64,000 bases of DNA from Trinickia diaoshuihuensis. Its GTDB lineage: Bacteria; Pseudomonadota; Gammaproteobacteria; Burkholderiales; Burkholderiaceae. The stretch's first letter is position 1, and each line of letters begins with the position of its first letter. The stretch is taken from contig NZ_QUBS01000084.1 of NCBI RefSeq assembly GCF_003390925.1, forward strand, positions 1 to 64,000, in the 5' to 3' direction. The notes beneath the pieces were generated by a model. That model was not told the origin of the DNA. It saw only the letters and a program-made list of their open reading frames with translations, and did no database searches. The position numbers and the translations under genes were made by a program. Shown piece by piece: positions 55,823 to 64,000 of this stretch.

Positions 55823-56830
55823 TCAATTCGCCGGCTGTTCAATCCGTTTGAGCAATGCGCCCCATTCGTAGTCGATGCGATCGGGGTGGAACGCGAACAC
55901 ACCGGCGCCGGGCGTGAAGGTCAGTTCGCCGAAGTAGATATGCCCGGCGATGTTGTACAGATCGACCCGTACGTAACCGAGACCCTCTGCGAGGCGCGTG
56001 GCGACATCGATGATCTCTTGCCAATTCTCTGGCCGCGGCACGTCGGTGGCGCTGCGCGGGAAGTGGCCGAGCGAGAGGTCGACGCGATTCCAGTTGGCAT
56101 CGAAGACATCGCCGCGTACGTTCCCGAACCGGTCGGCGACGACGCCCGTGAGGATGATCGGGCCGTCGGGCCCGTTGCCGAACATATTCATCTTCACGTC
56201 GGCGGGCACGCGCCCGTCGGCCTCGAGCAGCAGCGTTTCAAAATACAGACGCGGCTTGATCGTGCGGTAATGGCGTTCCCGGGCCTGGCAGTAGTAGTTC
56301 GTTGCGAGCCAACGATCGGCCAGGCGGCGCAAGGCCTCATACGACGTGTTCGATTTGTCGCGCACGATTTCGACGAACCCGCATCCGTGGTTCGCCTTCA
56401 TGACGAACGCATCGGGGAGCGCCTCGAATACCTCGCGGGTGAACGTCTCGGGCACCGCGATCAGCGGCACGAGATACTGCTCCCCGATCTTGCTCTTCGC
56501 GTACTCGCGCACGGCGAGCTTATCGGCGAGCGTCGTCCAATGCGGCTCGGGGTGCAGGCAGCGGCGCAAAATGTAGTCGTTGTAGGTGACCGGGTTGCGC
56601 AAGTTGGGGAAGCGGCCTACGCGGCGCCGATGATTGATCCAGAGGAATAACGCGTCGGGTCCGAGACATCTCAGTCGTCTGCGTACTGCCCGGGCGAGCT
56701 CGCCGGCGCCGCTTGCGGCGGCGCGACGAACCAAGCGGTCCCGCGTATTGCGCGTGAATGCCAGCAACGCGTCCACGCCGGCTCGAACCGCCCCGGTCGG
56801 CCGCGTGAGTTTGTCGGCTTGCGTCGTCAT
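55823..56830 (-). CDS. TupA-like ATP-grasp protein
   Basis: Encodes 335 residues matching the TupA/ATP-grasp amidoligase-like family often found in capsule and EPS loci. The N-terminal part is basic; then come NPVTYNDYILRRCLHPEPHW, LADKLAVREYAKSKIGEQYL, DAFVMKANHGCGFVEIVRDK (nucleotide-binding Lys and Gly-rich region) and VRVDLYNIAGHIYFGELTFT with acidic metal ligands. TupA-type proteins link amino acids or glutamate to polymers; attachment of a small group to the EPS is inferred. It lies apart from the main operon with its own upstream region. Confidence 0.85.
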   Translation of the reverse strand: MTTQADKLTRPTGAVRAGVDALLAFTRNTRDRLVRRAAASGAGELARAVRRRLRCLGPDALFLWINHRRRVGRFPNLRNPVTYNDYILRRCLHPEPHWTTLADKLAVREYAKSKIGEQYLVPLIAVPETFTREVFEALPDAFVMKANHGCGFVEIVRDKSNTSYEALRRLADRWLATNYYCQARERHYRTIKPRLYFETLLLEADGRVPADVKMNMFGNGPDGPIILTGVVADRFGNVRGDVFDANWNRVDLSLGHFPRSATDVPRPENWQEIIDVATRLAEGLGYVRVDLYNIAGHIYFGELTFTPGAGVFAFHPDRIDYEWGALLKRIEQPAN

Positions 56831-57131
56831 CGGATCGCCCCGTCGAAAAGTGCCTGACTACTAAGGTCCCTGAATGAGCCAAACGCTCCGCCGGCGGCGC
56901 GTTTGTCATGCCGGTCAGATGGTGGCGCGCTCTTGGCTCGTTCAACGGCCAGTTAATTGTGTGTCGCTGCTTGATCTTGTCCATCGAAACATATCCGCCG
57001 ATAGCCCGGCAATACTGGGGCTCAAAAGGTCGAAGTGTTGGCGAGTTTCGATGACGCTTGGCGAAACGAGACGATGAGGGGGCGGGCAAGGGGGAAGATA
57101 CGGCCGCCAAGCGCGTGGCGGCCCGTGCGCG
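56831..57131. other. Region between the TupA-like gene and pth
   Basis: A 301-bp gap with no supported gene, marking the right edge of the exopolysaccharide region. It should hold the promoter of the TupA-like gene and the pth 3' end. Confidence 0.5.
57102..57123 (-). terminator. Hairpin after pth
   Basis: Arms GGCCGCCA (57102-57109) and TGGCGGCC (57116-57123), 9 bp after the pth stop. On the minus strand it is followed by the pyrimidine-rich GTATCTTCCCCCTT. A weak terminator. Confidence 0.5.
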
Positions 57132-57734
57132 TCAGCCGGCGCTATGGAGCTGCATCATGGCGCGCTCGGGCGCGCCTTTCACGACATGGGGCATCACGGC
57201 GAGCGAGCGCTCGATCGCGGCATCGATGACCTCTTGTTCTTCCTTGCGCGGCGGCTTGAGCACGAAGGCCGCGACGTCGGGCTTGCTACCCGCGCGGGCG
57301 CTTTCGGGGATGAGATCGCGCGGATGACCGATGCCGATCCTCAAGCGCCAGTACTGTTGCGACGACAAATGGGCCGAAATGTCCTTGAGCCCGTTGTGGC
57401 CGCCGCTGCCGCCGCCGAGCTTGAGCTTGACGGCGCCGGGCGGCAGATCGAGTTCGTCGTGCGCAACGAGGATTTCGTCGGGCAGGATCTTGAAGAAATG
57501 GGCGACGGCGACAACCGATTGCCCCGACCGGTTCATATAGGTTTGCGGTTCGAGCAGATGCACTTCCTCCCCGTGCAAACGCGCTTTCGCATAGAACCCG
57601 TGGAAGCGCCGCTCGTCGCGTAGGGTGGCGCCGGCCTCGCGCGCGAGCTGATCGACGAGCCAAAAGCCCGCGTTGTGCCGGGTGGCCGTGTATTCCGCGC
57701 CCGGATTCCCGAGCCCGACGATGAGCTTGATCAT
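57132..57734 (-). CDS. pth: Peptidyl-tRNA hydrolase
   Basis: Releases peptides from prematurely dropped peptidyl-tRNA. The 200 residues begin [20 protein letters not shown], with catalytic His20 and the conserved [43 protein letters not shown] and GHNGLKDI are further signatures. It follows rplY on the same strand, the usual prs-rplY-pth order. Confidence 0.97.
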   Translation of the reverse strand: MIKLIVGLGNPGAEYTATRHNAGFWLVDQLAREAGATLRDERRFHGFYAKARLHGEEVHLLEPQTYMNRSGQSVVAVAHFFKILPDEILVAHDELDLPPGAVKLKLGGGSGGHNGLKDISAHLSSQQYWRLRIGIGHPRDLIPESARAGSKPDVAAFVLKPPRKEEQEVIDAAIERSLAVMPHVVKGAPERAMMQLHSAG

Positions 57735-57780
57735 GCTGTCATACCGGCGAGCCGGTCCGTGAACGAAAGATGAAGGCGGC

Positions 57781-57813
57781 GAAAAAAAACCCGCCGGGCA
57801 AGCCGCGGCGGGT
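57781..57813 (-). terminator. Intrinsic terminator of rplY
   Basis: ACCCGCCG (57789-57796) pairs with CGGCGGGT (57806-57813); read leftwards it is followed by eight T residues. It lies between rplY and pth, so pth may also have its own promoter. Confidence 0.88.
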
Positions 57814-57865
57814 CACGTCGTCCGTTCCAATGAAACGGATCGAGAGGATAGGCGCGAGAAACGCC

Positions 57866-58474
57866 TTAAGCGGCGGGCGTTTCGCCTTCCGCTGCGGCTT
57901 CAGCCGCGGCACCGGCCGGCACGGCGGCTGCCGCCACCACCGGGTTTTCGCTTTCGATGTGCGCCACGAGCGACACGCCCTTCGGCAGCGTGATGTCCTT
58001 AGCGTGCAGCGATTGACCGGCTTCGATCTTCGCCAAGTCGAGTTCGACGAATTCCGGCAGATCGCCCGGCAGGCATTCGATTTCGACTTCCGTCACGACG
58101 TGCGAGATGATCGCGCCGCCGAGCTTCACAGCCGGATTCGATTCTTGATTCATGAAGTGCACGGGCACCTTCGTGTGCAGCTTCTTGTTCGGGTCGACAC
58201 GTTGGAAATCGACGTGCAGCACGAGCTGGCGGAACGGGTGGTATTGCACGTCGCGCAGCAAAACGCGTTGCGATTGGCCGGCCACTTCGAGGTCGAGGAT
58301 CGACGAGTGGAAAGCTTCCTTCTTCAGTGCATGCCACAAGGCGTTGTGATCGAGCTCGATCAGTTGCGGCTCTGCCGTTGCGCCATACACGATCCCCGGC
58401 GTCTTGCCGGAGTTGCGCAGGCGGCGGCTCGCACCCGTACCTTGCTTGCTACGCTCAAAAGCGACGACTTTCAT
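57866..58474 (-). CDS. rplY: 50S ribosomal protein L25/general stress protein Ctc
   Basis: 5S rRNA-binding protein of 202 residues, the long Ctc form with an N-terminal L25 domain ([30 protein letters not shown]) and a C-terminal TL5-like beta domain ([35 protein letters not shown]). The Ala/Glu-rich C-terminal tail is typical of Burkholderia. It lies between prs and pth. Confidence 0.97.
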   Translation of the reverse strand: MKVVAFERSKQGTGASRRLRNSGKTPGIVYGATAEPQLIELDHNALWHALKKEAFHSSILDLEVAGQSQRVLLRDVQYHPFRQLVLHVDFQRVDPNKKLHTKVPVHFMNQESNPAVKLGGAIISHVVTEVEIECLPGDLPEFVELDLAKIEAGQSLHAKDITLPKGVSLVAHIESENPVVAAAAVPAGAAAEAAAEGETPAA

Positions 58475-58656
58475 GTTCTATCTCCATAACTGCCCGCGAC
58501 CAGGCAGTGAAACGGAGCCCTCATCCCGCGGATCGAGGCCGCGGAAACAATCGGGCTCCAGACGAAAACGGCGCGTTTCGGTGATCGAATCGCGCCCAAG
58601 TGCCGAAGCCGCTCAGTCATGCGGCGCCCTCGGCCAATACTTCTTAATGCTCGGCT

Positions 58657-59613
58657 TTAGCTCTCGGCGAACAGCGACATCACCGAATCGCCGCGACGGA
58701 TACGCGAGAACGTTTCGGCAAGCAGACCCGCGCACGAGAGCGAGCGGATCTTCGCGCAAGCGCGCGCTTCGTCGCTGAGCGGAATCGTATCGGTGACGAC
58801 GAGTTCGTCGAGCGACGAATTCGTGATCCGTTCGCTGGCGCCGCCCGACAGCACCGGGTGCGTCGCATAGGCGACGACTTGCTTCGCGCCGCGCTCCTTG
58901 AGCACTTGTGCGGCCTTACACAGCGTACCGGCGGTGTCGACCATGTCGTCCATGATGACGCAGGTACGTCCTTCGACTTCACCGATGATGTTCATCACTT
59001 CGGCGACGTTCGCCTTGGGCCGGCGCTTGTCGATGATCGCCAGATCGCAATTCAATTGCTTCGCGAGCGCACGGGCACGCACGACACCACCGACATCGGG
59101 CGACACGACGAGCAGATTCTCGTAGCTCTGCTTGCGCAGGTCGCCGAGCAGCACGGGCGTGGCGTAGATGTTGTCGACCGGAATGTCGAAGAAACCTTGA
59201 ATCTGGTCGGCGTGCAGATCCATCGTGATGATCCGCTCGACGCCGGCGATTTCCAGCATGTTGGCGACGATCTTGGCCGAAATCGCGACGCGCGCCGAAC
59301 GCGGGCGGCGATCTTGCCGTGCATAGCCGAAATAGGGGATGGCTGCCGTAATCCGACCCGCCGACGCGCGCTTGAGCGCATCGACCATGATCATCAGCTC
59401 CATCAGGTTGTCGTTCGCCGGCGCGCAGGTGGATTGCAGGACGAAGACGTCCTTACCACGCACGTTTTCCTGGATCTCGACTTGGATCTCGCCGTCGGAG
59501 AAACGGCTGACCATTGCTTTGCCGAGGGGGATGCCGAGAATTTTGACGACTTCCTGTGCAAGCGCGGGATTTGCGTTGCCAGTAAAAACCATCAGGCCGT
59601 CATGGCTGCTCAT
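58657..59613 (-). CDS. prs: Ribose-phosphate pyrophosphokinase
   Basis: Makes PRPP from ribose-5-phosphate and ATP. The 318 residues start [20 protein letters not shown]. Motifs are [34 protein letters not shown], and the PRPP-binding loop [13 protein letters not shown]. An extra Met codon directly upstream (59616) is a possible alternative start. It lies downstream of tRNA-Gln in a leftward housekeeping cluster. Confidence 0.98.
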   Translation of the reverse strand: MSSHDGLMVFTGNANPALAQEVVKILGIPLGKAMVSRFSDGEIQVEIQENVRGKDVFVLQSTCAPANDNLMELMIMVDALKRASAGRITAAIPYFGYARQDRRPRSARVAISAKIVANMLEIAGVERIITMDLHADQIQGFFDIPVDNIYATPVLLGDLRKQSYENLLVVSPDVGGVVRARALAKQLNCDLAIIDKRRPKANVAEVMNIIGEVEGRTCVIMDDMVDTAGTLCKAAQVLKERGAKQVVAYATHPVLSGGASERITNSSLDELVVTDTIPLSDEARACAKIRSLSCAGLLAETFSRIRRGDSVMSLFAES

Positions 59614-59652
59614 CATGCACCTGCTGCTGGAGGCGGGAACTGCGGGAATGTT

Positions 59653-59729
59653 TGGCAGGGGAGGAAGGACTCGAACCCTCGAATGCCGGAATCAAAATCC
59701 GGTGCCTTAACCAACTTGGCGACTCCCCT
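59653..59729 (-). tRNA. tRNA-Gln (anticodon TTG)
   Basis: 77 nt on the minus strand including the encoded CCA. Acceptor arms AGGGGAG and CTCCCCT pair fully, with discriminator G. The anticodon stem CCGGA/TCCGG encloses TTTTGAT, giving anticodon TTG. The T arm is GAGGG-TTCGAGT-CCTTC with the usual TTCGA. It lies between ispE and prs as in related genomes. Confidence 0.96.
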
Positions 59730-59782
59730 ACACTGACTCTGAGCTTCGCCGGGCCTGCGGGACAGCCCCGACGATGCGAAAC

Positions 59783-60664
59783 CTATGACGCGAAAGCGAA
59801 GAGTGGATGGGTATCCAAACTCGATGCCACGGCGCTGACCCAATCTGCAGGCAGCTTGGCTTGCGCCGCTTCCGCTTCGGCGATGCTCCGGAACGCGGCA
59901 AACACACTCGAGCCCGATCCGGTCATCCGTGCTGGTGCAATGGTTTCAAACCATTCAAGCACCTGCGCGACTTCCGCGTATTTTCCCACGACAACTGGCT
60001 GCATGTCATTCCGGCCGTAGCTTTCAGGCCATCTTGCGCTGCGGCTTTGCTGTGCAAGAAAGTCCGTAATTGTGACGGCTTCCGAATCTCTTGTCAACGA
60101 CTTATCGGAAAAAATCGCTGCGGTCGGAACATGCGCCTTCGGGGTGACCACCAGAAAGTAGCGCGGCGGCAATTGTACAGCTTCGAGCGCCTCTCCGACA
60201 CCCTGCGCGAACGCATTTTTCCCGAAAACGAAGAACGGCACGTCCGCGCCGAGTTGCAGTGCCAACGTTTGGAGCACGTCGCGGGCCAGATCGAGCTTCC
60301 AGAGCCGATTGAGCGCCAACAGCGTGGTCGCGGCGTCCGAACTGCCGCCGCCGAGACCGGCGCCCATCGGCAAGCGCTTCTCGATCTCGATGTCCACGCC
60401 GAGCGCCGAGCCCGTGTGCGCCTTGAGCAGCATCGCCGCGCGCACGACCAAGTCGTTTTCCTCGGACACACCGGCCACGTCGGTTATGCGGTGCACGCGC
60501 CCGTCCTCGCGCAGCGTGAAGTGCAGCGTATCGCCCCAATCGATCAACTGGAACACGGTCTGCAGCGCGTGATAGCCGTCGGGCCGGCGGCCCGTGATGT
60601 GCAAGAACAGATTGAGCTTGGCGGGCGCCGCGCAGCCGCGCAGCGAGTGGGACGTTTCGATCAT
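59783..60664 (-). CDS. ispE: 4-diphosphocytidyl-2-C-methyl-D-erythritol kinase
   Basis: GHMP kinase of the MEP isoprenoid pathway; 293 residues. The N-terminus has [20 protein letters not shown], the ATP loop is [20 protein letters not shown], and the C-terminal motif is [14 protein letters not shown]. It lies 87 bp after lolB and before tRNA-Gln, the conserved order in Burkholderiaceae. Confidence 0.96.
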   Translation of the reverse strand: MIETSHSLRGCAAPAKLNLFLHITGRRPDGYHALQTVFQLIDWGDTLHFTLREDGRVHRITDVAGVSEENDLVVRAAMLLKAHTGSALGVDIEIEKRLPMGAGLGGGSSDAATTLLALNRLWKLDLARDVLQTLALQLGADVPFFVFGKNAFAQGVGEALEAVQLPPRYFLVVTPKAHVPTAAIFSDKSLTRDSEAVTITDFLAQQSRSARWPESYGRNDMQPVVVGKYAEVAQVLEWFETIAPARMTGSGSSVFAAFRSIAEAEAAQAKLPADWVSAVASSLDTHPLFAFAS

Positions 60665-60751
60665 TTGAGGTGCGGCGTAATACGAGAGCTAAGCGTGAAC
60701 GGGGCGCGCGGCATGGACGGCACTAAAAGCGGTAAAAGCGGGCGGCCCCGC

Positions 60752-61387
60752 TCAGCGGTCCAATACGAGCTTGATGTCGAGCGGCGGGTCGCGGCGCGTC
60801 AAATCGAGGCGCTTGACGCCCGTCGCCGGGGCATCCGCATAGGCGATGTAGTCGATCGTCCAGCCTTCCTGGTCGATCTCCTTCATGCGCGAACTCTGGT
60901 TCGGATCGAGCACCGTCTTCGCGTGCGAACTCGGCGCGGGCGAGGACTCGAGCCAATAGCGCAGTCCCTCGATCGGCAAGGCAAAACCGAGCGTGCGCTG
61001 CATCAGTTCGCTCACGTTGTCGGCCGTGACGGGCTGATGGTTCGGCACCTCGAGCGTGGCCGACGCCGAGGACGACGTGACGATGGCGAGCGTCTGCCCG
61101 AACGGATTGAGCAGTTGCAGCGTGACCGTATCGCCTTGCTGCAGCCAGTCGAAATTGCCGTAGGCGTTGCGCGTTTGGCCGTTCTGGTCCAAATAGCGGA
61201 CCGAGAACCGGCCGTGGTACGCGTGCATCGTCTGCGTCGAAAGCTCGGGCGTCGCGTTCGAGGTCGAGGGTCCGTGCTTCGGCGTGACCGCGCAGCCCGC
61301 GAGGGCGACCGCGAAAGCGGCCGCCGCCGCGCGCGCGGCGCGGCGGGCGGCGGCACCGTCGAGAGGAAAGAAAGACAAAACCGGCAT
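60752..61387 (-). CDS. lolB: Outer-membrane lipoprotein insertion protein LolB
   Basis: Outer-membrane lipoprotein that receives lipoproteins from LolA. Read from its own ATG at 61387 it has 211 residues with a lipobox at VALAGC (about residue 33) and the LolB body: [52 protein letters not shown]. In the ancestral layout its ATG would overlap the TPR stop as TGATG. In this sequence the TPR frame runs through without a stop, so LolB is also the C-terminal part of a longer open frame. Internal initiation at 61387 would still give normal LolB. Confidence 0.9.
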   Translation of the reverse strand: MPVLSFFPLDGAAARRAARAAAAAFAVALAGCAVTPKHGPSTSNATPELSTQTMHAYHGRFSVRYLDQNGQTRNAYGNFDWLQQGDTVTLQLLNPFGQTLAIVTSSSASATLEVPNHQPVTADNVSELMQRTLGFALPIEGLRYWLESSPAPSSHAKTVLDPNQSSRMKEIDQEGWTIDYIAYADAPATGVKRLDLTRRDPPLDIKLVLDR

Positions 61388-63265
61388 CACAGATCGTTGG
61401 CGTTCACTTGGAACCGTTCGAGCGTTTTGACGAGCGTGCTGTTGTCGGGTTCGAGCTTGGAACCGTTCGAGCGTTTTGACGAGCGTGCTGTTGTCGGGTT
61501 CGAGCGTACGCGCGCGGCGCCAAGCGTCGAGCGCTTGCTTCTGATCGCCGCTCTTCCAGAGCACTTCGCCGAGGTGGGCGCCGATCTCGGCGTTCGGCTG
61601 AAGCTCGAACGCGCGCTTGAGCAGCTTGGCCGCATCGGCCGTATCGCCTTGGCGATACTTGACCCAACCGAGGCTGTCCATGATGAACGCATCGTTCGGC
61701 GCGAGCGCCGAGGCTTTCTCGATCAGCTTGCCGGCCTCGTCCAAACGCTGGTTGCGATCGGCGAGCGAATAGCCGAGCGCGTTATACGCTTGCGGGCTAT
61801 CGGGCTGCTCTTGCATCACCTTGCGCAGCACGCTTTCCATCAACTCGTAATGGCCGTTCTTCTCGGCGGCCATCGCATAGTCGTACTGGATTTCGGGATC
61901 GTTCGGGGACGCGTCGTTCGCCTCCTGCAAGCGCGCCTCGGCTTCCTTGTAGCGCTTCGCATCGAACAAGATCGCCGCATCCGTGCGCGCGATCGCGCCC
62001 TGTTCGCGAGGATCGTCCGTTTGGATATCGGCGAGCAGCTTGCGCGCATCGTCGATCTTGCCTTTTTGCGCCAGCATCTGCGCGCGCGTGACCCGTGCCG
62101 TGACGTATTGGGCGCTTGCCGGCGGAACCTTGTCGAGCCACTTGGCCGCGTCGTCGTCGTGTTTTTGCTCGATCGCCAGTTGGGCCAAGTACAAATACGC
62201 TTGGCCCGGATCGGCTCCCGGCGATTTTTCCGCGAGTTCGGCGTATTGCGTCAGGTATTTCTGAGCGGCGTCGTATTGCTTTTGTTGAACCTTGATGAGT
62301 CCGAGCGCAAGCAGCGGCATCGGATCTTTGGCGTCCATCGCGCGCAAGGCCTCGAATTGCTTTTGCGCGTCGTCGAGCCGGTTGGCCGCCAAATGGAGTT
62401 GCGCGAGTGCGACGCGCGGCTCGCGCTCTTTCGGATGTTGTTTCACATACGCGTCGAGCGACGCGATGGCTTCGTTGCGCTCGTCGCTGCCCATCTGACC
62501 GAGCGCGAGCGCGGCCGGCAGGAAGTCGGGCTTGAGCTTCAGGGCATGCTCGAACGAGGCGCGCGCACCGGGCCGGTCGTCGGCCAGCAATTGCTGTCTG
62601 CCGATCGCCAGATAGGCCTCGGGGCGGTTCATGTCGTTTTTCAGCAGGTCCTGCAGCACTTGCAAGCCGCCCACGCGGTTCGGGCCGCGCGAGATCAACG
62701 TCTGCAAGGCCTGCACGGCGCCCCCTCGTTTGTCGGCCGGCACCTTCGCGAGCTCGGCGGCGAGCATGGGCTGCGCTTCGTTGGGCTTGCCCGACAAAAC
62801 GAGCAACGAGGCATCGATCTGGATCGCCCGCTCGGAGCTAGGCGCGTACTCGTGCCATAGCTGTGCGGCGGCGAGCGCGTCCGAGGGACTTTGCGCCTGC
62901 ACCGCGATTTCGGTTGCGCGTTCCGCCATACGCGGATCGTGCGTGTCGCGCGCGAGCGCGAGATACGTTTGGTAGGCGGGCGCGGGCTGATTGCGTTGCA
63001 ACGCGATTTCGGCCGCCAGTACTTGGAACACGATCTGGCTCGAGAGCGGGACGTCCGGCAAATCCTTGTCTTCCTCGGGCAGCGAGGGGAGTCCGAATGC
63101 GTCCGTCGACGTTACACCGCCGCCGTCGGATGCCGACGGGTCCTGAGCGTGCGCCGGCAACGCGGTCAACGTCCATGCGCAGAGCGCGGCCAGGGCGATG
63201 CGGCCCGCTTGAGCGGGGCGGGCGCCGACCGGGCGCGAGAAGAGCTGCTTGAGGGACAAAATCAT
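60752..63265 (-). CDS. TPR protein running in frame into LolB (frameshifted by a 49-bp duplication)
   Basis: From ATG 63265 the frame encodes a Sec signal (ending ALPAHAQ), then about 570 residues of tetratricopeptide repeats ending [16 protein letters not shown] near base 61456. This is an exported TPR protein usually placed before lolB in Burkholderiaceae. A 49-bp tandem duplication there adds one base modulo three. The protein continues for about 25 foreign residues and then through all of LolB, giving 837 residues. Without the second copy the frame would end in QVNANDL and TGA at 61389-61387. It could be a real mutation or an assembly error. If translated, the lipobox would be internal. 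Confidence 0.75.
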   Translation of the reverse strand: MILSLKQLFSRPVGARPAQAGRIALAALCAWTLTALPAHAQDPSASDGGGVTSTDAFGLPSLPEEDKDLPDVPLSSQIVFQVLAAEIALQRNQPAPAYQTYLALARDTHDPRMAERATEIAVQAQSPSDALAAAQLWHEYAPSSERAIQIDASLLVLSGKPNEAQPMLAAELAKVPADKRGGAVQALQTLISRGPNRVGGLQVLQDLLKNDMNRPEAYLAIGRQQLLADDRPGARASFEHALKLKPDFLPAALALGQMGSDERNEAIASLDAYVKQHPKEREPRVALAQLHLAANRLDDAQKQFEALRAMDAKDPMPLLALGLIKVQQKQYDAAQKYLTQYAELAEKSPGADPGQAYLYLAQLAIEQKHDDDAAKWLDKVPPASAQYVTARVTRAQMLAQKGKIDDARKLLADIQTDDPREQGAIARTDAAILFDAKRYKEAEARLQEANDASPNDPEIQYDYAMAAEKNGHYELMESVLRKVMQEQPDSPQAYNALGYSLADRNQRLDEAGKLIEKASALAPNDAFIMDSLGWVKYRQGDTADAAKLLKRAFELQPNAEIGAHLGEVLWKSGDQKQALDAWRRARTLEPDNSTLVKTLERFQARTRQQHARQNARTVPSERQRSVMPVLSFFPLDGAAARRAARAAAAAFAVALAGCAVTPKHGPSTSNATPELSTQTMHAYHGRFSVRYLDQNGQTRNAYGNFDWLQQGDTVTLQLLNPFGQTLAIVTSSSASATLEVPNHQPVTADNVSELMQRTLGFALPIEGLRYWLESSPAPSSHAKTVLDPNQSSRMKEIDQEGWTIDYIAYADAPATGVKRLDLTRRDPPLDIKLVLDR
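61407..61504. repeat. 49-bp perfect tandem duplication
   Basis: Bases 61407-61455 are repeated exactly at 61456-61504. The unit begins CTTGGAACCG and ends GGGTTCGAG. It lies in the last codons of the TPR gene and changes the frame (49 = 3x16+1). Confidence 0.97.
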
Positions 63266-63363
63266 GGAGATCCGTTCGAGGTTTCGGTCGATTGTAACGC
63301 GCTCGCTACAATACACGCAGAATTGGACCATGCAAGTTACACACCTGTTTCCGCCCTGAAGAA
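63266..63363. promoter_or_regulatory. Divergent promoter region TPR gene/mutM
   Basis: ATTGTA (63291-63296) and TACAAT (63307-63312) are inverted copies, each a good -10 for one strand, 10 bp apart in the 98-bp gap. The -35 elements are not clear, so overlapping divergent promoters are a suggestion only. Confidence 0.45.
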
Positions 63364-64000
63364 CATGCCCGAGTTGCCAGAAGTTGAAGTTACCCGGCGC
63401 GGCATCGAGCCGTACGTGACCGGCCGCCGCGTCGAGCGCGTCGACGTGCGCACGCCCGCTTTGCGCTGGCCGGTGCCGGCCGATCTCGCGCGCACGCTCG
63501 CTCGGCAAGCGGTTCGAAAGGTCGAGCGGCGCGGCAAATATCTGCTGTTCGAGATCGACGCGGGCTGGTTCATCGTCCATCTCGGCATGACCGGGACGCT
63601 ACGCGTGCTGCGCCATGAGCAAGCGAGCGAGCCGGCCAAGCACGATCATATCGATTGGATCTTCGACGAATTCGTGCTGCGCTATCGCGATCCGCGCCGT
63701 TTCGGCGCGGTGCTGTGGCATGCCCGGGCCGACGGCGACGTGAACACGCACCCCCTGCTCGCGAGTCTCGGCGTCGAGCCTTTCAGCGACGAGTTTAGCG
63801 GCGAGCTGATTTTTCGCCGCACCCGCGGGCGCACGGCCTCGATCAAGCAATTGCTGCTCGCCGGAGAGATCGTCGTCGGCGTCGGCAACATCTATGCATC
63901 GGAGAGCCTGTTTCGCGCGGGCATTCGTCCGACCACGGCGGCGGGCCGCGTGTCGCTCGCCCGCTGCGAACGGCTGGCCGATGCCGTACGCGCGACCCTG
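63364..64000 (+). CDS. mutM: Formamidopyrimidine-DNA glycosylase (5' part)
   Basis: Base-excision repair enzyme that removes 8-oxoguanine. It begins [20 protein letters not shown] with the catalytic Pro (after Met removal) and Glu. [14 protein letters not shown] and [13 protein letters not shown] contain the conserved Lys and His-x-Gly-Met loop, and [11 protein letters not shown] follows. [18 protein letters not shown] is the helix-two-turn-helix region. The gene runs off the window after about 212 codons; the zinc-finger end is not seen. Confidence 0.96.

Noticed and set aside
31125-57131. Mobile element borders around the EPS region
   Set aside because: No transposase, integrase or terminal repeats were found at either edge. 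The nearest tRNA (Gln, 59653-59729) is separated by pth, rplY and prs and is intact, so tRNA-targeted integration is not supported.
59807-62860. A 1017-codon open frame on the plus strand
   Set aside because: It lies antisense to ispE, lolB and the TPR gene, has the Arg-rich composition of a high-GC shadow frame and shows no domain; the minus-strand genes have clear family motifs.

Overview
The window looks like a chromosomal segment of a Burkholderiaceae betaproteobacterium (Burkholderia/Paraburkholderia/Trinickia group). This rests on high GC throughout, the fused EIIA-HPr-EI PTS gene next to nagA/nagE, the aa3 oxidase order ctaCDGE-SURF1-ctaAB-sco, and the order tRNA-Gln/prs/rplY(ctc)/pth beside ispE, lolB and mutM. 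The genus is an inference and cannot be fixed from sequence alone.

1-8.4 kb is a cytochrome c oxidase (aa3) biogenesis cluster: the tail of ctaC, then ctaD, a 43-residue assembly peptide, ctaG, a DUF2970 protein, ctaE, a SURF1 protein, a Sco-like protein, heme A synthase, heme O synthase and a lipoprotein Sco1. A small DUF2909 gene sits on the opposite strand. 8.5-10.5 kb holds an orphan NlpA/MetQ binding protein and a MarR-GNAT fusion regulator. 10.7-17.5 kb is an N-acetylglucosamine PTS operon (nagA, a SIS-domain deaminase, the PTS triple fusion, nagE). 17.5-20.8 kb is a cytochrome bd operon with both small subunits (cydP-cydA-cydB-cydX). 21-31.1 kb is mostly housekeeping: rpoH under a perfect CIRCE box, a PagL-like protein, leuA behind a leucine-codon leader peptide, ybiB, a FAH-family hydrolase with a zeta-class GST isomerase, ftsY, rsmD, coaD and a ferredoxin.

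31.2-57 kb is an exopolysaccharide region between the ferredoxin and pth. It opens with three tandem paralogous secreted glycoside hydrolases. Each has its own terminator and the same roughly 100-bp upstream module. An acyltransferase and a WcaI-like glycosyltransferase follow, then gmd-fcl-acetyltransferase (GDP-fucose supply). A long leftward operon runs GlxA/AraC regulator, Wzc kinase, beta-helix lipoprotein, Wzx, GT2, Wzy, GT4, GT4. A TupA-like ATP-grasp gene sits at the edge. No initiating phosphoglycosyltransferase, Wza or Wzb is present, so these must lie elsewhere if the pathway works.

57-64 kb is housekeeping again: pth, rplY, prs, tRNA-Gln, ispE, lolB, a TPR protein and the start of mutM. 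A 49-bp tandem duplication at the TPR/lolB junction shifts the frame and merges the two genes into one open reading frame.

The observations most worth following up are the triplicated hydrolases with their shared upstream module, the apparently leaderless leucine leader peptide before leuA, and the 49-bp duplication that fuses the TPR protein to LolB.
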